Source: Cacajao melanocephalus (lineage: Eukaryota > Chordata > Mammalia > Primates > Pitheciidae). Taken from it: a DNA stretch of 64,000 bases. The translations under genes and the position numbers were made by a program. Below, in pieces: positions 49,620 through 62,665 of the stretch. Under the pieces are notes generated by a model. It had not been told where the DNA came from. It saw only the letters and a list, made by a program, of their open reading frames with translations, and ran no database searches. The stretch spans positions 1 through 64,000 of the forward strand of contig CAUYLG010022041.1 in NCBI GenBank assembly GCA_963573385.1, written 5' to 3'. Positions within the stretch are counted from its first letter, which is position 1. Each line of letters opens with the position of its first letter.

Positions 49620-51221
49620 TTCCTCACCTGGCTCCTCCTATATCTCATGTCCTCACGTCTAAAAACACAATCATGCCCTTCCAGCAGTCCCCCAACGTCT
49701 TAAATCATTCCAGCATTAACACAAAAGTCCACAGCCTAAAGTCACACCTGAGCCAAGGCAAGTCCCTTTAGTCTATGATCATGTACAATTAAAAGCAAAC
49801 TGGTTACTTCATAGATACAATGGGGATGCAGGTATTGGGGAAATACACCCATTCCAAATGGAGAAATTGGCCAAAACAAAGGGGTTACAAGCCCCGTGCA
49901 AGTCTGAATCTAATGAGGAAGTACTTAAATTTTAAAGCTCTGAAATAATCCCCTTTGACACAATGTCTTACATTCAGGTCACACTGATATAAGAGGTGGG
50001 TTTGGGTAGCTCTGCCTCTGTGGCTTCGTAGGGTATACCTCCCTCTCAGCTGCTTTGACAGGCTAGCATTGAGTGACTGGCTTTTCCTTGCACACAGTAC
50101 AAGCTGCTGGTGGATCTACCATTCTGGGGTCTAGAGGATTGAGGCCCTTATCTCACAGCTCCACTAGGCAATGCCCCTGTGGACACTCAGTGTGAGGGCT
50201 CCGACCTCACATTTCCCTTCTGCATGGCCCTAGCAAAGGTTCTCCATGAGGGGTCTACCCCTACAGCATACTTCTGCCTGGACATCCAGGTGTTTCCATA
50301 CATCCTCCAAACACTAGACAGATGTTACCAAACCTCAGTTCTTGACTTCTGTGTACCTGCAGGCTCAACATCACATGGAAGCGGCTAAGACTTGGGTCTT
50401 GTACCCTTTGAAGCAACAGCCTGAGCTCTACATTGGCCCCTTTTAGCCATGGCTGGAACACAGGTTACCAAGTCCTAAGACTGCATATATCAGCAAGGCC
50501 CTGGTCCCAGGCCACAAAACACTTTTTCTTCCTAGGCTGCAGGGCTTGTGATGGGAGGGGCTGTTATGAAGACCTCTGACAAGCCCTGGAGACATTTTCC
50601 CCATTATCTTGATGATTAACATTTGACTCCTCATTGCTTATGCAAATTTATGCAGCTGGCTTGAATTTCTCCTGAGAAAATGGGTTTTTCTTTTCTATCA
50701 CATTGTCAGACTGAAAATCTTCTGAACTTTATTTGTCCTGCTTCCCTTTTAAACACAAGTTCCAATTTTAAACCATATCTTTGTGAATACAGAAAACTAC
50801 GTGCTTTTAACAGCACTCAAGTCACCCCTTGAATGCTTTGCTGCTTAAGAATTTCTTCCATCAGATACTGTAAACTATCTCTCTCAAGTTCAAAGTTCCA
50901 CAGACCTCTAGGGGAGGGGCAAAATGCTGCCAATCTCTTTGCTAAAATACAGAAAATGTCATGTTTATTCCAGTTCCTAACAAGTTCATCATCTCCATCT
51001 AAGACTACCTTAGCATGGACTTCATTGTCCAAATCACTATTAGCATTTCGGACAAAGCCATTCAACAAGTCTCTAGGAAGTTCCAAACTTTCGCACATCT
51101 TCCTGTCTTCTTTTAAGCCTTCCAAACTGTTCCATCCTCTGCCTGTTACCCAGTTCCAAAGTTGCCTCCACATTTTTGGGTATCTTTACAGCAGTGCCCT
51201 ACTCTACTTGTACCAATTTAT
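49620..51221 (-). pseudogene. MaLR internal region with gag-like frame remnant
   Basis: The internal region lacks a reverse transcriptase, as is normal for MaLRs. The longest minus-strand frame (51173-50817, 118 codons) begins MWRQLWNWVTGRGWNSLEG, lies shortly inside the 5' LTR, and corresponds to the degenerate gag-like N-terminal frame of these elements. The rest is broken. It is described as a relic only. Confidence 0.75.
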
Positions 51222-51586
51222 TGTATTAGTCCGTTTTCCCACTGCTAATAAAGACATACCCAAGGCTGATAATGTATAAAGAAAAGAGGTTTAATTGACT
51301 CACAGTTCAGCATAGCTAAGGGCTTCAGAAAACTTACAATCATGGTGGAAGGTGAAGCAAACACATCCTTCTTCACATGGTGGCAACAAAGAAGTGCCAA
51401 GCAAAAAGGGGAAAAGCCCCTTGTAAAACCATCAGGTCTCATGAGAGCTCACTCGCTATCATGAGAACAGGATGGAGGAAGGTTCGATTTAATTCAATTT
51501 TGTCTACCCAGTCTTGCCCTTGACATGTGGGAATTATTAGCATTCAAGGTGAGATTTGAGGGAGAACACAGAGCCAAACCGTTTCA
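51222..51586 (-). repeat. MaLR 5' LTR (right copy)
   Basis: 365 bp, from tgtattagtccgttttccca to gccaaaccgtttca. The plus-strand right edge reads TTTCA, a change from the usual ATATCA. Confidence 0.88.
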
Positions 51587-51591
51587 AGTCT

Positions 51592-52505
51592 ACTCTGGGT
51601 TTTGCTGCAGATATTTTCTTGCTCATTTGAAAAGTTGTAACAGTTATTGCTAAAAGGATAAGGACATGCCAAGCAGTGCAACTTATGCAGTCCCTTTGAC
51701 TCATTTACTTAAAAAAAAAATCTTGTGAGGTTGATCAGATTATCAGTCAAACAAGTGTGCCACGTTTTGCCCTTGTTGTTTCTGCTTTTGGTATTTGTAG
51801 CAGTTCGTTGCTTACTCTGATAAGGACATATCTGATAAGACTGAGGTCAGATTTTCTATTTGCCTCTGCCACTGATAAATGAGAAATTCTGTCCTTTGTA
51901 CCCAGACTTGTACTTTATATCATAAAACCATTCTGCTTTCATTTAGCCCCTATTTGAATATATTTAACTTATCACCCAAGAAAATCATTGCTTAGGAATG
52001 AGACTTTTTACATTGCTGATTTCTTTGGGTTCTATTTAAGGTCTTATTCCATTTTGTAATGGTACATTCTTTTTCTCTCTAGTGGAGATGGTAGGACATG
52101 TCAGTGAACTCTTTATGTTAATATAGATATCTACATCTTAGGAAGAATTTTGAATGCTATGGAGATATCTTATTTCTAATTTTAAAAATCGTCATCATGT
52201 TCATACTGGCTTAAGGCCATTACTTATTTCTTTGGAGTTTTGAGACAATTTGCATCACTTGCAAGCGGATTATATTTTGTTTTTCTTTGTGTTTAATATT
52301 ATTGTACTGTCATTTAAATTGGAGCAAGATTCACACGTGGAATATTCTCTTTCCTAAGCCTTTCCCAAGTTCTCCCAAATTCTTGAATTCAAGAGCAAGT
52401 CTTTTAAAACACATTCTGAAGGTGACTCGGGGGACACAGCAAGTTGAACATAACTTCCTTGTGCTCCACACTCATTCTGAGGCAATTTGTTTTGTTCCTC
52501 TTGAG
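51592..52505. other. Unassigned DNA
   Basis: AT-rich, with no repeat or gene recognised. Confidence 0.4.
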
Positions 52506-52599
52506 ACAAGTGGCTGGTGTGGAAGGGAGCTACTGGTTTTGGTGAACTTTCAGGAGATGGAGGAAAGAGCTGCTTCCTCCTTGGCAATCAGGGGAGAAG
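52506..52599 (+). other. Exon-like segment 1, plus strand
   Basis: The pyrimidine-rich acceptor tttgttcctcttgag ends at 52505, and a strong donor AAG|gtaagc starts at 52600. The intervening 94 bases are more GC-rich than the flanks. The open frame includes LLVLVNFQEMEERAASSLAI. Joining this frame to the next segment gives a stop, so a non-coding exon or chance is at least as likely as coding. Confidence 0.3.
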
Positions 52600-52632
52600 G
52601 TAAGCTTTGACCTCATGTGAATTGTCTTTTCT

Positions 52633-53005
52633 TTTTTTTTTTTACAATTGTTAAAAATTGGCAAGTTAAAATTGTATAAAGTTTAGTACGTACCATGATG
52701 TTTTGATATATATACACACACACACAATTGATTAAGGTATTTAAACATTTCCATTACCTCACATACTTATTAATTTAGAGGCTGAGGACAGTTTACTCTC
52801 TTAATAATTTTCAAGTATACAATATACTTTAGTAACTATAGTCACCGTGGTGTACAACAGATCTCTTAAACTTAATCTCTTTGTATAACTGAAATTTTGT
52901 GTTATTTGACCAACGTCTCCTCAATCCCTTCACCCCCAGCCTTTGGTTGCAACCATTTACTCTGTGTCTATGAGTTCATCTATTTTAGATTCCAGTGCAT
53001 GTAAA
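52633..53005 (-). mobile_element. L1M 3' UTR fragment
   Basis: A poly(T)-rich start is followed by antisense L1M 3' UTR text: 'agtaactatagtcaccgtgg', 'tgtacaacagatctcttaaa', 'ctgtgtctatgagttcatct'. Strongly 5' truncated. A short (AC)n tract lies at 52713-52726. Confidence 0.8.
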
Positions 53006-53362
53006 TTTCCAGGGTTTTACTGATTCCACAAAAGTAAAAGCTGATTGAATTAGAAGGCTGTGGTTCCATGTCTTTGTGTGACATAATATGGGAGATAATA
53101 AAGCATTTTTATTTAAGGGCTTCACTTGAGGCTCAGAGTTGACTGGAGGCCCCAGTCCACAAGGGCAGAGATATTTTTAAATGGACTTACCTTTTATTGA
53201 AGGACAAACATTGAAAGATGTATAGACAAATTTATTAAAATCCACACAATTATATTTGTTGTGGTAGAACTTCTTAAATTCTCAGATAGAAACAAGTTTT
53301 ACAAGCTTCTTAGTGGTTCTCAGCTGGGAGCATTTTGATACCAGAGAACATTTGGGAATGTC
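53006..53362. other. Unassigned DNA
   Basis: No repeat or gene recognised. Confidence 0.4.
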
Positions 53363-53369
53363 TGGAGAC

Positions 53370-53685
53370 TTTTTTTTTTTTGGAGGGCGGAGTCTTGCTC
53401 TGTCACCAGGCTGGAGTGCAGTGGTGCAATCTTGGCTCACTGCAACCTCTGCCCGTGCCGCCCCTGCCAAACCCGGGTTCAAGCAATTCTCCTGCCTCTG
53501 CCTCCCCTCCCAAGTAGCTAGGACTACAGGCGTGTGCCACCACACCCAGCTAGTTTTTGTATTTTTAGTAGAGATGGAGTTTCACCATGTTGGCCATGAT
53601 GGTCTCAATCTCCTGACCTCATGATCCACCCGGCCTCAGCCTCCCAAAGTGCTGGGATTACAGGCTTGAGCCACCGTGCCAGGCC
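53370..53685 (-). mobile_element. Alu SINE
   Basis: Poly(T), then ggagtcttgctctgtcacca, ending ccaccgtgccaggcc. Target duplications tggagactttttt (from 53363) and tggagatatttttga (53686-53700). The left arm has a short GC-rich change 'gcccgtgccgcccctgcc' (53451-53468). Confidence 0.95.
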
Positions 53686-53700
53686 TGGAGATATTTTTGA

Positions 53701-54570
53701 TTGACATAATTGAGCATGATGCTCTTGGCATCTAGTGAGTAGAGGGCAGGGATGCTACTTAACATCCTGCAATGCACAGAACAGCCCCCATGACAAAGAA
53801 TTATCTAATCCAATAGGTCAGTAATGCTGAGGCACAAAAAACAGGTTCTTACAAAGGAAAATGAGATTAGACTGGTAGTGGATTCTTTATCTGTAAGCCT
53901 AGATGACTGTAACTATAAGAAATGGTATAGAATCTGTAATTCGACAGCAAAGGACTGCAAGGGAAGGGAATAATGCTATTTTCAGTCCAAAGTTTGTCAT
54001 CCTAGTACCTAATTTGAGGAAAGTACTAAGCAAATGACATTAACATATGACAAACTGACCAGAACAGAGACCTCAGGATCTCTTAATCCATCTATAATAT
54101 AGAGTGAAAACATAAAAGCTAAGGATAGACATAATATATAACATAATAGCTCTTGAAAGTGAATGTTCATTCTTTCATAGAAATATTGATAATGTCTGAA
54201 ATGTTTAATCAAACTCTAGGAGGAGGAGGAAGTTGTGAATGAGAAAGTGGAGATACAGACATTTCTGAGATCTCATGAGTAGTGGAGAGGGAGGGTAGGA
54301 GAAAGAGAAAGTAAGAGGATTCTGAAAGTCTTATTGTATAGGGTGGGGTGGGGATGAAGTAGGTAATTAGGAAAGCCATTGTGAAGAATTACAGGTTACC
54401 TTGTTCAAATTAATTCAATATATGCTAACAGTAACCATTAATGGGATTTAAAAAAAGTATAGTAGAGTTACAAATGAATGAGGGAAAATGAAGTGGACAA
54501 TATTCGTATCCAACTAGCAGAAGTAAAGGGGGAAAAACATGCAACAAGAAAAGGAAAGAAAAATGCAGAA
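53701..54570. other. Unassigned DNA
   Basis: No confident repeat. Purine-rich stretch at 54215-54355. Confidence 0.4.
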
Positions 54571-54574
54571 TGGC

Positions 54575-54680
54575 AGGCATACAGTTATATGTATATCAGT
54601 GATTCAGTGATTAAATGTCAATGGACTGAAATAACTTTTTAAAATATAGAAACTCTCTAATTACATTAAAATGTAAACAA
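54575..54680 (+). mobile_element. Possible L1/HAL1 scrap
   Basis: 'gattaaatgtcaatggactg' resembles the plus-strand ORF2 start region of L1. Too short for certainty. Confidence 0.3.
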
Positions 54681-54734
54681 ATGATAATGTGTGGCAAAGA
54701 TGGCTTGATATTCAACAAATCGGTTGCCTTTTCT

Positions 54735-55075
54735 TCTCTGGCTCATAGCTAGACTGTGTCCAGGGCCTGTTTGAAGCTGAGTGTGTCCCTGGGACTGAGT
54801 CATACCTAATGGAATACATAAGCAAGTGTGGCCAGATGATTTCCTGGCCTTGACAATAGAAATTGCTCCTATGTAATTCTCTTCCCATGAATGCTGGTCA
54901 GAGTCCTGGTGACGGTATTACAAGAAAGATGGACAGAGGCTGGAGTTGTCCCTAAAGCGCTACATGGCTGCCTACCCAATGTGTACACTGAATTGGTGTA
55001 GTAAAATGTTATTGCTGAAGTCACTGAGATTTGGGTGTTTAAACTATTTGATGACTACAACTATGCATGTGATTG
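54735..55075 (+). mobile_element. Ancient medium-reiteration element, family uncertain
   Basis: 'gtgtggccagatgatttcct' early and 'gaagtcactgagatttgggt' late match a common mammalian repeat theme (gccactgagatttgggg 3' end). I cannot name the family with confidence. Confidence 0.45.
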
Positions 55076-55751
55076 CCTTTCTGTTAAATGTGGTTAGCAT
55101 CTTCCTGTGTGTGGCAGCCTGTCCTATTGACAATGGTTTAAAATAATTAAGATACTCTATTTGGTGAGGATGATGGAAAAGAGACACTTTAGCCAATCAA
55201 CTTTGTAAGTTAAATTGTACTTAACTTTCTGGAAGGCATTTGTTTAAATCCAAAATTCAGCAGGCTAAGTAATGTTCATTCCCTGCAAACCAGCAATTTC
55301 ACTTCTAGAAATTTGTCGTAAGAAATATTCAGAGATTTTTTTTTAATGATAGATTTTTTAAAAAGATAGATAAAATGTCATCATTGTAAATATAGAAATA
55401 TTAACACTTTAAAAATACAGTAGGATATTGGTTAAATTTTAATGTTTTTAAGATGTACTAATAAGTGTTGTTAAAGTCACATTGAGTCTGAATATCCCTA
55501 AATACCCCAAATGGAACATTTTCAAGTTATATGGTTGTCTGAAAAATTACAAGATATAAAAGTTATATGTGTAATCTGTTATCTTATTGGAAATAGATAT
55601 ACCAAGATGCTAATGGTTTTGATTCTATGTTTGTGTAAGCCATTTTTTGATTTCTAAGTTTTCAAAGATGATTAGTTATTACTTTTGTGATTTAAAAAAC
55701 TAACAACAATACTAAAAAATACCTTTTTCTTTCATGTATCCTCCAATTTAG
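55076..55751. other. Unassigned AT-rich DNA
   Basis: Apparent intron-like DNA upstream of exon-like segment 2. Nothing else is recognised. Confidence 0.4.
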
Positions 55752-55862
55752 ATCATTCAGAAAATACACAAAAGCTTTAAAGAGCTGTGTGTTCAGACTT
55801 TCTTCATGTTGTGCAAAGGATTCAATTTTAGCCCAGATCATAATAAACAAGCTGTACTACAG
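55752..55862 (+). other. Exon-like segment 2, plus strand
   Basis: The acceptor tttctttcatgtatcctccaatttag (positions 55726-55751) has a good pyrimidine tract, and the donor is CAG|gtatta at 55863. The 111 bases are open in two frames. One reads IIQKIHKSFKELCVQTFF and MLCKGFNFSPDHNKQAVLQ, a plausible protein segment I do not recognise. Exon of an unseen gene, lncRNA exon, or pseudo-exon. Confidence 0.4.
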
Positions 55863-57908
55863 GTATTACATCTTTACATAGTGGTGTTTATTTTCCACAA
55901 GGACTGGGTTTTAAAATCAACACTTTAAGAAAACCATGCATATTGATAAAATTACTCTCAAAAATCTTTTAGGAAAGTGCTATATAGAAAAAGCTTTTAC
56001 CACTTTTTTCTCCAAAATTATATCAAATCCTAATTCTTCAGCTGAGTAACTGATTCACTTGTGTTTAGGGACAATTGGGCAGCAAGCTGAGCATAATTTA
56101 AGAGGCAAATAGCAAGGATCAACTGGGACAGCAGCAGATTCAATCCCCTGTTTCATTCCCATTCAACACAAGCACTTACTGAGCAGAATGGTGGGAAGAG
56201 TCACCAGACATTTCTATTCGTTCTCTCTCTCTGATCAAGCACATAGAGCAGAATCATCAAATGTCACACCCATATTTGCTCTGATTCCATTGTGCTATTT
56301 TCACAGTCTAAACTGCATTAAGGTGAGACTGCATTGATTTGACAATATTTTTAGCACTGTTCTAGTTTGTTAAAAATATGTTGAGCTGGCCTGTGCTATT
56401 TAAGAGCATGCATTTTTAAGGAGATATTATAACCTTTTTTTTCAGAACAAGAAGGAAACTTTTGGAATTCAAGACTATAAACAAGTAGTATCATTCTTGC
56501 AAAAACATTTGATATTATGGATATGTATTATACTCTAAAACTTTTCATCCTAATTCCCCAACTCATTTTTCTCTTGCCAAAGATAGCCTGTGATTGAAGT
56601 AACTAAAATTAGGAAGAAGAATTGCATGTGAATGAATACCCATCAAAATACTTTAGGATCATCCATACATACATGCAAGCTCACGAGCGTAGGCTACATT
56701 TTAAAATTTTATTTTAAATTGAGAATGCATTGCAAAGTGTTTAATGAGGTGCCAGAACTGGGGACTTATACAACCTTCTGCAATTTCACACTCATATTGC
56801 ATGCATTTTGTGTGGAGAAAATTAAAGTTTCCAGCTGCTGTTGCATAAGACACAGAAGTCCCCAGTACGCTTATAAATGATACTTCCCTTCACATGGAAG
56901 AGATTAGGGCCACATCTGCTGCAATTTAGCTGACGGACATGGGGTAGATGGTGTCAAGAATCATGCTGCACTGGAGTCTAGTAAGAGAATAGGAGGCTAC
57001 CACCCACGGAGGAGCCGGGTTTACAAGGTTCTTATGGGACACCATTTAGTGAGGCTGGCTGAGTTCATTCAATAAGATGAAACATTACACGCTTGCTCTG
57101 TGTAAACTCATTCATAATGTTTGCCCACACATGCCACTAGAATGTACTTTAGATGTATTTTACTTAAAAGTTTGATTAAATCCATCTGTTGCAGTACATG
57201 ATAGTTATCAAAGTTATCAGAGATACAGACACGTTGCCATTGGTCATTGTAGTCACAATTGCATGGAGACAGGCTAGGTCAAAAGACAGTAACAGTTGGA
57301 ATGGGTGTAAGTGAATGAATTACCAAGAGCCTCCAGAAGAGGGAATGAGGTCCTGTTTCTAAGTTCAATTAATATTACAGTAAAACCTGTCATACAAAAA
57401 GAGGGTGACATTTTAAAGATTGAACATATTTGATAGCAATGCAGCTATTTTCTTCAAGGACTAGTAATCTAAACACCACAGCAATGGCATGAACATAATT
57501 ATTATAAGCCATTTTAATGTCCTAAGTGATACGTTGCATTTGCTTTTATGGAATAACCTTCTGTAACATTTCTCAAATAGCATGGTTCTAATTGTTATTT
57601 TAGCTTCCTTGTCATTAGCCCTTGGCACTGTGATTTCCTCTATAATCTGGGGTTTTCTTTTTCAAAACCTTTGGATCTCCTTGAAATCAGTTTAGAGAAT
57701 AGAATATTTTAGGCAGCATAAACCTGAATGGATTGAGGTTTCCAATAGTGAGAAAGCTGGGGTCATCCTAGGTTTCATATTTTGCCAAGATATTTTTTTT
57801 CTCCCTTAATTGTCATATATGTGGTTATAACTTTAGATGTTGCTTCACTCTTTTAGTTAACTGGTCTGTCATTTAGTGATTCAAAGCTTTAGTGTCTTGT
57901 CTTCCCAG
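55863..57908. other. Unassigned DNA
   Basis: About 2 kb between exon-like segments, with no confident repeats. Confidence 0.4.
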
Positions 57909-57960
57909 AATGGCAAATGGACCTCCCTGGAGTGGCTGGGGCATTCAAAGTCTCTATCTT
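57909..57960 (+). other. Exon-like segment 3, plus strand
   Basis: Acceptor tagtgtcttgtcttcccag ends at 57908, and a near-consensus donor gtgagt starts at 57961. The 52 bases are GC-richer than the flanks and open in the frame continuing segment 2 (NGKWTSLEWLGHSKSLS). Shortness keeps this tentative. Confidence 0.35.
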
Positions 57961-58733
57961 GTGAGTAATGGTGATAGTTATCAGCAGTGATAAGCTTACT
58001 TTGGGGATGTTAACTTTTTTCATTTAATCTCTATTTTCTACCCTGGAATTGCTTCTGCTTATAAGTTTATAAGCAACTTATAAGCAACAATTGTGATGAG
58101 TTTTTCTGACTTTTTCTTTAAAAACCTCTAGGGTAACATTTTGGCTCAAAACTCTCCTACCTTAATTAGTTTGCTGAAACATTAATCTATGTATTTCTTT
58201 GCTAGAGGACTCAACATCTATAATTGTTTAGAGGCCTTCAAGCCATCTGTAGAATTGAGAGTTAATACAGAGTCTGGCCACTAGATTAATTTAAAGAATA
58301 TAGTCTGTAATGAGAAGGCATCCAGTAAAATAGGAATTGTACTTTATGATTCAGGAAAGTAGCACACGGGTGTGCATTGTGTTGACTACATTTAAGCAGT
58401 TGTTAGACCAGTCATTTTATTCTTATTGTCCTCCAAATCTGCCCACTTCATCTCCCTTCTGTTACTACTCTTCTGTACCATTTCCAGGTATTAAAAATCT
58501 TGACTATTTTCTCTTACTTGGGATTTATAACTACTTTTTCTTCCATGAAAAGTTATGAACAAGCCAACGAAAAGTCGTTTTCTAGGACATTTCTTTGACT
58601 TTGCACTACAGATGATACATGTTACATGCCACTCAATCTAGCCTAATCCTCACTCTTCCACACACGTCCTGGCGACAAGGTGGCACTTGGTTCTGCACCA
58701 GCCTCTTGCGTGATTCCTGCTTCCTCCTATTGC
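57961..58733. other. Unassigned DNA
   Basis: No repeat or gene recognised. Confidence 0.4.
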
Positions 58734-58734
58734 C

Positions 58735-58856
58735 CATGAAGGGCTTCCTGCACATGTATGTAGACAGCACACCCACCCATGAATGGCTTCCTATCCACCT
58801 GTATAGACATCACACCATGAATGGCTTCTGGCAGACCTGTGTAGATATCATACTCA
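58735..58856 (+). repeat. Three-copy minisatellite, ~38-43 bp unit
   Basis: Copies start catgaagggcttcctgcaca (58735), catgaatggcttcctatcca (58778) and catgaatggcttctggcaga (58816). Each continues with a cctgt(g/a)tagacatcacac-like end. Confidence 0.88.
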
Positions 58857-59249
58857 CTGAACAGAAGTAACAGTAGTATTTCAGTATCATTTCCTTACCT
58901 TCTCCCCTGCCCTGCAAATAGCAGTTACTAGGCTGCTCTTTGTCCTGGAGCTATGCACCTCTGGAATGATTGCACCTTCTGGAATGGAAGGTGACTCATG
59001 GGAAGTCCCGACATCAGGCTCTGGGTCACTTGTCATTTGGACAGGGGATTGTCTGGATTCCATACACTATGGGCAGGGAAGGAAGAACAAGTGGACCAGA
59101 GTGGAGCCCTCTGCATTACGAGAACGCTGGCCAGGACCAAGCTTGCTGGCCTCTAAGGGTGATGCTGACGCTGCTCTGACCTGCAGGCATATACGCAGGG
59201 ACCGTGTGATATTTCAACTAAGACCAAAGAGAATAAGATTAGTCATATG
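58857..59249. other. Unassigned, slightly GC-richer DNA
   Basis: Overlapping open stretches (58966-59274 and 58970-59179) have no recognisable domain. Not supported as a gene. Confidence 0.35.
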
Positions 59250-60260
59250 TAGGAGAGGTGGGTTTGCAAAGTGAAGAGAGAAAGATTTCCAAGCTGAAGG
59301 ATTATGTGAGAAGTCCTTGAAATAGATAGAACTGGGTGGCTCAAGGATCAGAAAGAAAGGCAGCATGGCTAATTTTGTTGGAAAGGTAGGGAGGAGCCAG
59401 ATTTGAATTTTGAATATTATCTGAAGTGCAATGGAATCAATGGAAAGTTTAAGGCAGGGAATGGCATTATTAAAATCATCTTTTTATAAGCTCTTCTTTT
59501 TTGGTGACTAGAGAATGTAGGCTGAGCTAGGATGCATGATAGAGATGGAGAGAAACTGCAGGTTATAGAGCTGTATAGGCTGTAAACTGGATAAAAGTTG
59601 GTAACACAAGGAGAAGAGACAAGAAAATTTTCTCAAAGTTTCTGGCATGTGCAACTGGTTGATGGGAGATATCAAAGGGGAGTCAGCATTCAGAAGAATG
59701 CTAGAATTTCAGTTTTGTGCAGGGTAAATTTGACAGGATTCGAGACCCACTGGAAATGTCAAATAGGCAGCAGAGTAAACCAACAGGGAGCTCTGCAGTG
59801 TGGTCTGGTCTGAATGCACAGAACAGTATTTAAAGGAATATAGATTTCCCAAGAGATAGTATACTGAGATTGGAGTCCAGAAACAATCCCAAGAAACTGG
59901 AGCTTTCTAAGACGTAGAAACGGAAACAGAGCTGGCAAAAACAAACAAACAAACAAAAAAACCCTGAGGAACTATCTGAGAGATGGGAGAGATGCCAAGA
60001 TCATACATCACGGGAGACAAAAGAAGAGAACGTTTCACCAACTAGGAAGTGGGGAGACCTTTACAGTGCTGACGACAAGTCCAGTAAAATGAGGAAGAAA
60101 AATTGTTCACTGGATATAGCAACAGGGATGTCACCGGTGACTTCAGAGTTTGTTGGAAGGTAGCACCAGAGAACTTATTCCAGTAAGTGGATACACGAAT
60201 GAGAAAACCAGTATAGGTAGCGTTTGTAAAACAGACTTTTCATAAACATCACTATAAACG
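59250..60260 (-). mobile_element. Old LINE relic, probably L2, minus strand
   Basis: Antisense landmarks in order are 'aatcaatggaaagtttaagg', 'agggaatggcattattaaaa', 'tttctggcatgtgcaactgg', 'ggaaatgtcaaataggcagc', 'tggagtccagaaacaatccc', 'ttcactggatatagcaacag' and 'atgtcaccggtgacttcaga'. It matches the reverse of the element at 24860-26140. Confidence 0.65.
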
Positions 60261-61976
60261 AAGGAAACAGAGATTATGTTCAAGCAGACAGTGTTTTTAT
60301 TGTGGTTTTATTTTAGTTTTTATTTTAGTTTTTGTGGAGAAACTCGGTGCATATTTTCATGCTGATAAGAATAATTTAATCCTATTTGCAGAAGGAAGTT
60401 GAAAATACATGAGGGAACCTCCATAGTTGATACCGTAGGATTTCTGAAAGGAGCCCTATGGAGAGAGTAGGCTTTAATAGGAGGAAAAACCTGCATGTAA
60501 ACCCGGTAGTGTGTAGGTGTGGCAATGGACGGGTGAGAGCATCCTGAGCTTAAGGCTTGCAGTTCTCAGTGAATACAAGATCGCTTCCTAAAGAAGGGCT
60601 GGGCAAGAAGGCTGGAGGGTTGCTGAGACTGCAGCGTATTGATTTCAGTCTTCACGGAGAGGGGAGAGAGAACTGACCGTTGAGAGTGAACTGCAGTTGT
60701 GAATGATGAACCTAAATTAATTGTGACACCAATTTCTCAGTTGTATAATTTCCCGTAAGGAGAACTGGGAACTTGATAAGTAGGTACAAGGGAAACACTA
60801 GAAACCAAGGAGTCTGGGATATTTACAAATGCATGATTTAAATGATGGGGTAGCTGGGTGAAGAAGAAGGAGAGAGTGACAATGTTTTCTTGCATAGGAA
60901 GCAGAAGGGTTAAGAATGAAGTTCTCTCTGTGAGACTGAAGCTCAGTTCTGTGGAGGTTGTTGTATGTAGAATGGAATGATAGAAAGTTATGGCTGAAAA
61001 GTGGAATATTTTGATTAATGATTTAGACCAGAAGCAGTCCAGGGTGGGATGGCAAAGGAGGGTGGTTGTGATACAATGAAGAGAAGGTAATTTTAGTTTA
61101 GGAAGTCATTCAGCCTGAAAGTAAGATTGTCAGGGCAACTTCGCATGGATGCTGAGGCAGCCTGGAATTGCAGCCAGAGGAAGTGCAGAGGAAGGTTCCA
61201 GCCACGTGGAAGTGTCTTCACCAACTGAGGAATGTCTCAGAGGTCTGGAGATGACAGCGATGGGGAGCTTGAGAGGGGGCAGTGCAGGGTGATCCCACAC
61301 TCAAAACAGCCAAACCCCTGATAGAGAAAGAGCAATGGGATAAAAAGCACAGAAAATACAGAAAGTGAGACTTCTGTTCCTACTTTCTGATCTTAGAAAA
61401 AAGAAAGTGCTGAAGAGAAATAGTATCTTCAGAGATTCACAGGTTTTCTGTAAGACAAGGGAAATGGAGGGACTGTTGTGGCAAAGGGTGGAAGATGTTG
61501 ATGATGTAGCCAAGAAGCTGATGACTAAGAAGCTGCTCTGGAGAGCATTGAGTCCATGTTTGGGGGAGAGGGGAGAAATGTCGGTTTCTTAAGGCAATAA
61601 AGGGACAACAGTAAGGGATAGTATGCATAAGGTTTTCGCTCTCTCGGAAGACCCTGGTACCCGGCCTAACACTTACTCTCTGGCCTAGGAGGGATTTCTG
61701 TCCTAGGGGTCCATGGCCTTTCCTGTGGGTTCAATCATGCTGACAGCTGCTGTAAACGCAGCCATGGTGACGAGGTCCAGCCATGTGTTGGAGGGGTTTT
61801 GGCTGGGAGAGAGGCTTACCGATTGATGTGATTGATGCTGTGTTTTTCTCACTTTTTATCTACCAGTCTACTGGTGTCCATGAGGCTCATGATCTTGGCA
61901 GCCTTGTGGAGTTGAGAAGGGAGTGCTTGGCGTTTCGTTAATCAACAAAGTCCACCTAAGTTTTTCTCACTAGTAC
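60261..61976. other. Unassigned DNA, perhaps continuing the old LINE relic
   Basis: Purine-rich text with the same character as the preceding relic to about 61000, but no firm landmarks. Nothing recognised at 61600-61976. Confidence 0.35.
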
Positions 61977-61982
61977 TGTTGA

Positions 61983-62489
<507 letters not shown>

Positions 62490-62665
62490 TTTTCTCTGCT
62501 AAGTTACAGCCCATCATTCATGTCATTTATTTGACCCGCCTTGCCTCCAGAAAGCTTACCCTGACTTTTTTACTCTACTGTAGGGTTTCTATAATCTTTA
62601 TTCACCTTAGCACAACTTTACACAGAACCTGACACATGCTGGGAAGGGTGACTGATCACATTCAT
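62490..62665 (+). mobile_element. L2-like relic
   Basis: 'gcctccagaaagcttaccct', 'ttcaccttagcacaacttta' and 'cagaacctgacacatgctgg' follow the L2 3' end on the plus strand. Confidence 0.55.

Larger units (their letters stand above)
49249..51586 (-). mobile_element. Complete MaLR element (MST-like): LTR - internal - LTR
   Basis: Two LTRs in the same orientation (49249-49619 and 51222-51586) enclose about 1.6 kb of internal sequence. The whole is flanked by the perfect 5-bp target duplication AGTCT (49244-49248 and 51587-51591). MaLRs are non-autonomous relatives of ERVL. Next to the 5' LTR (51221 downward on the minus strand) the text ATTGGTACAAGTAG is in the primer-binding-site position. Next to the 3' LTR the minus strand carries GGTGAGGAA as a purine-rich tract. 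It is an old, decayed copy. Confidence 0.9.

Noticed and set aside
50833..51279. 148-codon plus-strand ORF, the longest in the window
   Set aside because: It is antisense to the MaLR internal region and 5' LTR. The minus-strand gag-like frame explains the sequence.
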